Assembly: GCA_019752245.1 (NCBI GenBank)
Contig: JAIEMH010000309.1
Location: 1-10,386, forward strand
DNA length: 10,386 bases
DNA from: Flavobacteriaceae bacterium
GTDB lineage: Bacteria; Bacteroidota; Bacteroidia; Flavobacteriales; Flavobacteriaceae
Reading direction: 5' to 3'
In this document: piece by piece, positions 6,388-10,386 of the stretch
How positions within the stretch are numbered: the stretch's first letter is position 1
Layout of the letters: every line of letters begins with the position of its first letter
Notes under the pieces: generated by a model
Seen by the model: only the letters and a program-made list of their open reading frames with translations
Told to the model about the DNA's origin: nothing
Databases searched by the model: none
Program-made: the position numbers and the translations under genes

Positions 6388-7413
6388 ATGATCAAAAACG
6401 ACCTATTTTTAAGAGCATTAAATAACGAAACCGTAGAACGTCCACCAGTTTGGATGATGCGTCAAGCAGGAAGATATTTACCAGAATTTAGAGCATTACG
6501 TGACAAATACGATTTCTTCACACGTTGCGAAACGCCAGAATTAGCAGCAGAAATTACAGTTCAACCTATTAGAATTGTAAAACCAGATGCTGCAATTTTA
6601 TTTTCAGATATTTTGGTAGTTCCAAGAGCAATGGGAATTCACGTAGAGTTGAAAGACAATTTGGGACCAATTATTCCGAATCCGATTCGTACAATGGAAC
6701 AAGTAAATCAAGTAATTGTACCAGATGTTCATGAAACCCTAGGGTATGTTTTTGACGCAATCAAATTGACCAAAGAAATGTTGAACGATGAGGTGCCACT
6801 TATTGGTTTTGCAGGTTCGCCTTGGACAATTTTCTGCTATTGTGTAGAAGGAAAAGGATCAAAAAGTTTTGATACAGCGAAAGGTTTTTGTTTTTCAAAT
6901 CCAGTTGCGGCGCATACATTATTACAAAAAATCACAGATACAACTATTCTATATTTAAAAGAAAAAGTAAAAGCAGGTTGCAACGCCGTTCAAATTTTCG
7001 ATTCTTGGGGCGGAATGTTATCGCCAGTTGATTATCAAGAATTCTCTTGGAAATACATCAATCAAATTGTGGAAGCTTTAGCCGAAGACACTAAAGTAAT
7101 AGTTTTCGGGAAAGGATGTTGGTTTGCATTAAATGAAATGGCACAATCTAAAGCATCAGCACTTGGAGTTGATTGGACATGTTCGGCAAGAAATGCTCGT
7201 TATTTAACAGGCGGAAAAATCACATTACAAGGAAATTTTGATCCATCAAGATTATTATCGCCAATACCAACCATCAAAAAAATGGTTCACGAAATGATAG
7301 ACGAATTCGGAAAAGACAATTACATAGTAAATCTTGGTCACGGAATTTTACCAAATATTCCTGTAGATCACGCGAAGGCTTTTATTGAAGCGGTTAAGGA
7401 GTATAATTCTTAA
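6388..7413 (+). CDS. hemE: Uroporphyrinogen decarboxylase
   Basis: Removes the four acetate carboxyls of uroporphyrinogen III to give coproporphyrinogen III, with no cofactor. The 341-residue enzyme has the N-terminal signature RPPVWMMRQAGRYLPEFR (18-35) with substrate-binding R25 and R29, AAILFSDILVVPRAMG (68-83) with the essential aspartate D74, GFAGSPWTIFCYCVEG (140-155) with active-site Y151, IFDSWGGMLSP (203-213), and NLGHGILP (315-322) with H318. The length is normal. Downstream, GNAT, DUF3667 and hemF follow with almost no spacing, so this gene begins the tightest part of the operon. An AAGGAG at 7396-7401 lies inside its 3' end but is 16 nt from the next ATG, too far to be a good ribosome site. 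Confidence 0.98.
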   Translation: MIKNDLFLRALNNETVERPPVWMMRQAGRYLPEFRALRDKYDFFTRCETPELAAEITVQPIRIVKPDAAILFSDILVVPRAMGIHVELKDNLGPIIPNPIRTMEQVNQVIVPDVHETLGYVFDAIKLTKEMLNDEVPLIGFAGSPWTIFCYCVEGKGSKSFDTAKGFCFSNPVAAHTLLQKITDTTILYLKEKVKAGCNAVQIFDSWGGMLSPVDYQEFSWKYINQIVEALAEDTKVIVFGKGCWFALNEMAQSKASALGVDWTCSARNARYLTGGKITLQGNFDPSRLLSPIPTIKKMVHEMIDEFGKDNYIVNLGHGILPNIPVDHAKAFIEAVKEYNS

Positions 7414-7417
7414 CTAA

Positions 7418-7957
7418 ATGGAATTCAGCAATTGGAAACTCGACAAAATAGAAAATATTCATTTCAAAGAATTTTTCGATTTAATTGAAAACAACAGAAA
7501 TCGTATTATAAAAACATTTCCTGTAACAGTTTCTAATTGTATTGATTTAAAATCAACAGAAGAATTCATTACAAAAAATAGCCAAATAGAAATAGAAAAA
7601 ACAGGTTGCTATTTCTATGTTAGAAATTTAGAAACCAATTGTTTAATTGGATATATTGGCATTAAAAAAATAGATTATCACATTTCAAAATGCGAATTAT
7701 TCTATTTTATTGACAAAGATTTTGAAGGCAAAGGTATTATTTCAAAAGCTATTGCTGATGTAATTGATTTTTGTTTCCAAGATTTAAAAATGAACAAGAT
7801 TTTTATTTGTACATCAAAAATAAATTTCGGAAGTCAGCAAATTGCATTAAAAAACAGATTTGTCTTAGAAGGAACTTTGCGAGAAGAATTTAAAAATCAC
7901 GAAGGAGTTTTAGAAGATATTAATTATTACGGATTATTGAAATCAGATTTTAAATAA
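7418..7957 (+). CDS. GNAT-family N-acetyltransferase (RimJ/RimL-like)
   Basis: The 179-residue protein fits the Acetyltransf_3 (RimJ/RimL-like) group of acetyl-CoA-dependent N-acetyltransferases. Evidence is the segment YFYVRNLETNCLIGYIGI (65-82, strands beta2-4), FYFIDKDFEGKGIISKAI (95-112) with the acetyl-CoA-binding motif A variant (F-E-G-K-G), and the C-terminal SKINFGSQQIALKNRFVLEG (133-152) typical of the N-x-x-S-x-x-x-x-x-k-x-GF-x-x-EG pattern. The substrate (protein N-terminus, small amine or antibiotic) cannot be read from the sequence. It starts 4 nt after hemE and ends 1 nt before the DUF3667 gene, so it is almost certainly translated within the haem operon. The link to haem synthesis is positional only. 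Confidence 0.88.
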   Translation: MEFSNWKLDKIENIHFKEFFDLIENNRNRIIKTFPVTVSNCIDLKSTEEFITKNSQIEIEKTGCYFYVRNLETNCLIGYIGIKKIDYHISKCELFYFIDKDFEGKGIISKAIADVIDFCFQDLKMNKIFICTSKINFGSQQIALKNRFVLEGTLREEFKNHEGVLEDINYYGLLKSDFK

Positions 7958-7958
7958 A

Positions 7959-8678
7959 ATGACAAATTGCATAAACTGTAACCATCAAGTTGTAGATGAC
8001 TTTTGTTCAAAATGTGGACAACCAAAGAACATAAAAAGAATTGATTTTCACTATATGGTTCACGAAATTGAGCATCTTTTTCATTTCGAAAAAGGATTTC
8101 ATTTTACAGCTTGGCAATTAATCATAAAACCAGGAAAAACAATTCGTACCTATTTATTTGAAAACAGAAATAAATATGTGAAACCAATAGTTTATTTGTT
8201 TTTTGCATCGTTAATTTTCACTTTGTTTACCTCATTTTTTCATATTCAATATACTTACTTAAACGTTGGTTATATTGAACCGTTAAAAGACAAGGTAAAT
8301 TTAAAAACTATTGATAATTGGTTAATTAGTCATATTGCGTACACTAATATTATTGTTGGATTCTGTATTGCACCTTGGTTGATGTTGTTATATAGAAAAA
8401 GAAAATATAATATTTTCGAAATGATTGTAGTAATGTCCTATGTTTTAGCCACAGGATTACTTATCATTTTGCCATTAATTATGTTAGCTAAAATAACAAC
8501 TCTTTTTAGTAATTTGACCATCTTCTTTATTATTTATCAAATTTGGGCAATTGGACAATTTTTCGGAGAGAATAAATTAGTAAACTATCTAAAAGCATTG
8601 TTGGCATTTATATTAGGAGTATTAACTCATGTTGCCATCTTTTTTGTAATTGGATATGTCAATAAATATTATGTGTAA
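7959..8678 (+). CDS. DUF3667 membrane protein with N-terminal zinc ribbon
   Basis: A 239-residue protein of unknown function. The N-terminus has two cysteine pairs, CINC (4-7) and CSKCGQP (16-22), spaced as a small zinc ribbon. Next come a conserved-looking stretch HEIEHLFHFEKGFHFTAW (35-52) and KPGKTIRTYLFENRNKYVKP (58-77), matching the DUF3667 pattern seen in many Bacteroidota. About five hydrophobic segments follow, near residues 76-95, 126-145, 154-178, 183-202 and 209-234. The ribbon probably lies in the cytoplasm. It sits 1 nt after GNAT and 3 nt before hemF, suggesting co-translation. It could help anchor or traffic pathway components at the membrane, but no residue shows porphyrin binding, so this is only a guess. 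Confidence 0.85.
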   Translation: MTNCINCNHQVVDDFCSKCGQPKNIKRIDFHYMVHEIEHLFHFEKGFHFTAWQLIIKPGKTIRTYLFENRNKYVKPIVYLFFASLIFTLFTSFFHIQYTYLNVGYIEPLKDKVNLKTIDNWLISHIAYTNIIVGFCIAPWLMLLYRKRKYNIFEMIVVMSYVLATGLLIILPLIMLAKITTLFSNLTIFFIIYQIWAIGQFFGENKLVNYLKALLAFILGVLTHVAIFFVIGYVNKYYV

Positions 8679-8681
8679 GCC

Positions 8682-9584
8682 ATGAAAAATAAATTCTACC
8701 AATACATACAAAATCTTCAAGACCAAATAGTTGCCGGATTAGAAGCTGTCGAAGGAAAAGCTAAATTCCGCGAAGACATTTGGGAACGTCCAGAAGGTGG
8801 CGGCGGCAGAACACGAGTTATAGAAAACGGAAACGTAATCGAAAAAGGTGGCGTAAACATTTCAGCAGTGCACGGAAAATTACCCGAAGCGATGCAAAAA
8901 ATGTTCAACGTTGGCGAAGCCGATTTCTTTGCTTGTGGATTGAGTTTGGTAATTCATCCAAAAAATCCAATGGCACCAACGGTTCATGCCAATTGGCGTT
9001 ATTTTGAAATGTACGACGAAAATGGTGAAATTATAAATTCGTGGTTTGGTGGTGGACAAGATTTAACACCGTATTATTTATTTGAAGAAGATGCAATTCA
9101 TTTTCATCAAACTTGTAAAACGGCTTGTGACAAACACAATCCAGAATTTTATCCAAAATATAAAAAACAATGCGATGCTTATTTTTGGAATGCGCACAGA
9201 AATGAAGCTCGTGGACTTGGCGGATTATTCTTCGATTATTGCAAAGAAACCGAAGAAATGAAAATGGAAGATTGGTACAATTTCGTAACCGAAGTCGGAA
9301 ACAGTTTCATTCAAGCCTACGTTCCAATTTTAGAAAAAAGAAAAGAGTTACCTTATACAGAAGCACAACGAACCTGGCAAGAAATCCGTCGTGGTCGTTA
9401 TGTAGAATTCAATTTAGTTCACGACAAAGGCACATTATTCGGACTAAAAACCAACGGAAGAATTGAAAGTATTTTGATGAGTTTACCTCCAAATGTGCAA
9501 TGGGTTTACGACCATCATCCAGAAGTAGGAAGTCAAGAAGAAAAATTAATTAAAGTATTAGAATCACCAATTGATTGGATTTAG
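8682..9584 (+). CDS. hemF: Oxygen-dependent coproporphyrinogen III oxidase
   Basis: Converts coproporphyrinogen III to protoporphyrinogen IX by oxidative decarboxylation using O2; a soluble homodimer. The 300-residue protein shows WERPEGGGGRTRVIENGNV (34-52), GVNISAVHG (57-65), THE conserved VHANWRYFEMY (101-111) with H102, SWFGGGQDLTPYY (120-132), RNEARGLGGLFFDY (173-186), RRGRYVEFNLVHDKGTLFGL (236-255) and ESILMSLPP (262-270). H92, H102, H142 and H172 correspond to the family's conserved histidines. The length is normal. Its presence means this step in the locus needs oxygen; no oxygen-independent HemN is in the window. It follows DUF3667 by 3 nt and precedes hemB by 43 nt. Confidence 0.98.
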   Translation: MKNKFYQYIQNLQDQIVAGLEAVEGKAKFREDIWERPEGGGGRTRVIENGNVIEKGGVNISAVHGKLPEAMQKMFNVGEADFFACGLSLVIHPKNPMAPTVHANWRYFEMYDENGEIINSWFGGGQDLTPYYLFEEDAIHFHQTCKTACDKHNPEFYPKYKKQCDAYFWNAHRNEARGLGGLFFDYCKETEEMKMEDWYNFVTEVGNSFIQAYVPILEKRKELPYTEAQRTWQEIRRGRYVEFNLVHDKGTLFGLKTNGRIESILMSLPPNVQWVYDHHPEVGSQEEKLIKVLESPIDWI

Positions 9585-9594
9585 ATTGCAAAAC

Positions 9595-9618
9595 ATCTAA
9601 TATCTAATATCTAAAATC
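9595..9618. repeat. Heptad tandem repeat in the hemF-hemB gap
   Basis: Three units, ATCTAAT, ATCTAAT and ATCTAAA, are followed by a partial ATC. The gap is 43 nt, and the ladder fills more than half of it. TAA recurs at 9598, 9605 and 9612, so all three forward frames are closed. CTA at 9597, 9604 and 9611 gives TAG in all three reverse frames as well. The units are nearly perfect, suggesting a recent or maintained repeat. Confidence 0.8.
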
Positions 9619-9627
9619 AAAAATATT

Positions 9628-10386
9628 ATGTTCCCATTACAAAGAGGCAGAAGATTACGCGTTAACGAATCCATTCGTTCTTTAGTTCGAGAAACCACAT
9701 TAAGTCCAAGCGATTTTATGTTCCCAATGTTCATTGCAGAAGGCGAAAACGTAAAAGTTGAAATTCCTTCAATGGTTGGTATTTACCGTCGTTCAATCGA
9801 TTTGACTATTGAAGAAGTAAAAGAACTTTTCGCTTTGGGAATTCGTGCCGTAAACATCTACGTAAAAGTCGACGAATCTCTAAAAGACAACACCGGAAAA
9901 GAAGCTTGGAATCCTGATGGATTGATGCAAAGAGCTATCAAAGCCATTAAATCTGCTTGTCCAGAAATGATTGTAATGCCAGATGTTGCTCTCGATCCTT
10001 ACTCAATTTATGGTCATGACGGAATCATCGAAAATGGTGATATCGCCAACGATGCAACTAACGACGCTTTAGTAAAAATGGCCGTTTCTCACGCACAAGC
10101 TGGAGCCGATTTCGTAGCGCCAAGCGATATGATGGACGGACGCGTTTTGCGTTTACGCCAAGGTTTAGACGCTGCAGGTTTCCAAAATGTGGGCATTATG
10201 AGTTATTCAGCAAAATACGCATCGGCATTTTACGGACCATTTCGTGATGCTCTAGATTCTGCGCCAAAAGAAGCCGATGTTGAAGTGCCAAAAGACAAAA
10301 AAACCTATCAAATGGATTATGCCAACCGCATCGAAGCCATAAAAGAAGCACTTATGGATGTTGAAGAAGGCGCCGATATGGTAATG
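9628..10386 (+). CDS. hemB: Porphobilinogen synthase (ALA dehydratase), C-terminus outside window
   Basis: Condenses two 5-aminolaevulinate molecules to porphobilinogen. The first 253 codons are present of about 325 expected; the frame is open to the window edge. Landmarks are QRGRRLRVNESIRSLVRET (5-23), SDFMFPMFIAEG (28-39), MPDVALDPYSIYGHDG (117-132), AGADFVAPSDMMDGRV (160-175) and IMSYSAKYASAFYGPFRDA (190-208), with K196 as the first Schiff-base lysine. The second active-site lysine lies beyond the edge. The metal-site region reads LDPYSIYGHDG and lacks the three cysteines of zinc-type enzymes, so this belongs to the cysteine-free, magnesium-type class. The start is the ATG at 9628-9630, supported by the conserved N-terminus. 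It acts second in the pathway but is the last visible gene of the arm. Confidence 0.96.
   Translation, partial: MFPLQRGRRLRVNESIRSLVRETTLSPSDFMFPMFIAEGENVKVEIPSMVGIYRRSIDLTIEEVKELFALGIRAVNIYVKVDESLKDNTGKEAWNPDGLMQRAIKAIKSACPEMIVMPDVALDPYSIYGHDGIIENGDIANDATNDALVKMAVSHAQAGADFVAPSDMMDGRVLRLRQGLDAAGFQNVGIMSYSAKYASAFYGPFRDALDSAPKEADVEVPKDKKTYQMDYANRIEAIKEALMDVEEGADMVM

Noticed and set aside
7396..7401. AAGGAG as a Shine-Dalgarno site for the GNAT gene
   Set aside because: It lies 16 nt from the ATG, within hemE codons, and other genes here lack such sites.
7414..8681. GNAT plus DUF3667 as a recent mobile-element cargo
   Set aside because: No transposase, terminal repeats or target duplications are visible, and spacing to hemE and hemF is that of a settled operon.
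8780..9466. Other-frame open stretches within hemF (both strands), and similar ones in hemC and the AraC gene
   Set aside because: They lie in other frames of strongly conserved enzymes and have Arg/Asn-rich, low-plausibility products.

Overview
The window is a haem (protoporphyrin IX) biosynthesis locus from a low-GC bacterium of the phylum Bacteroidota, most likely a Flavobacterium or close relative in the Flavobacteriaceae. The reasons are the AT-rich composition, the lack of Shine-Dalgarno sequences before most genes, matches to the Bacteroidota -7 box (TAnnTTTG) in the one divergent promoter region, and protein sequences of flavobacterial type. This is an inference from the sequence; no search was run.

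The locus has two divergent arms around a 227-nt control region (3198-3424). The rightward arm runs hemA, hemC, hemD, hemE, a GNAT acetyltransferase, a DUF3667 membrane protein, hemF and hemB, with hemB cut by the right edge. The leftward arm runs an AraC-family regulator, a small cysteine-rich lipoprotein coupled to it (TAATG overlap), hemH, hemJ and the first 35 codons of a four-helix-bundle (S23/IVP) protein cut by the left edge. No tRNA, rRNA, CRISPR array, insertion sequence or clear intrinsic terminator was seen.

Together the genes cover every step from glutamyl-tRNA to protohaem except glutamate-1-semialdehyde aminotransferase (hemL). HemA makes glutamate-1-semialdehyde. HemB joins two ALA into porphobilinogen. 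HemC and HemD make uroporphyrinogen III, HemE decarboxylates it to coproporphyrinogen III, HemF oxidises that to protoporphyrinogen IX, HemJ oxidises that to protoporphyrin IX, and HemH inserts iron. This is the classical protoporphyrin route, with an oxygen-dependent HemF and a membrane HemJ.

The least ordinary parts are these: (i) the AraC/hemA control region, with two divergent Bacteroidota-type promoters and several overlapping inverted and direct repeats; (ii) the Cys-rich lipoprotein coupled to the regulator; (iii) a GNAT enzyme and a zinc-ribbon membrane protein packed between hemE and hemF with gaps of 4, 1 and 3 nt; (iv) short 7- or 8-bp tandem 'ladders' in at least four of the gene gaps, unrelated or only partly related in sequence but alike in design (about three units plus a partial one); and (v) a five-cysteine segment inside the ferrochelatase. 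No wholly new system is evident; the core is a well-conserved pathway with poorly understood accessories.
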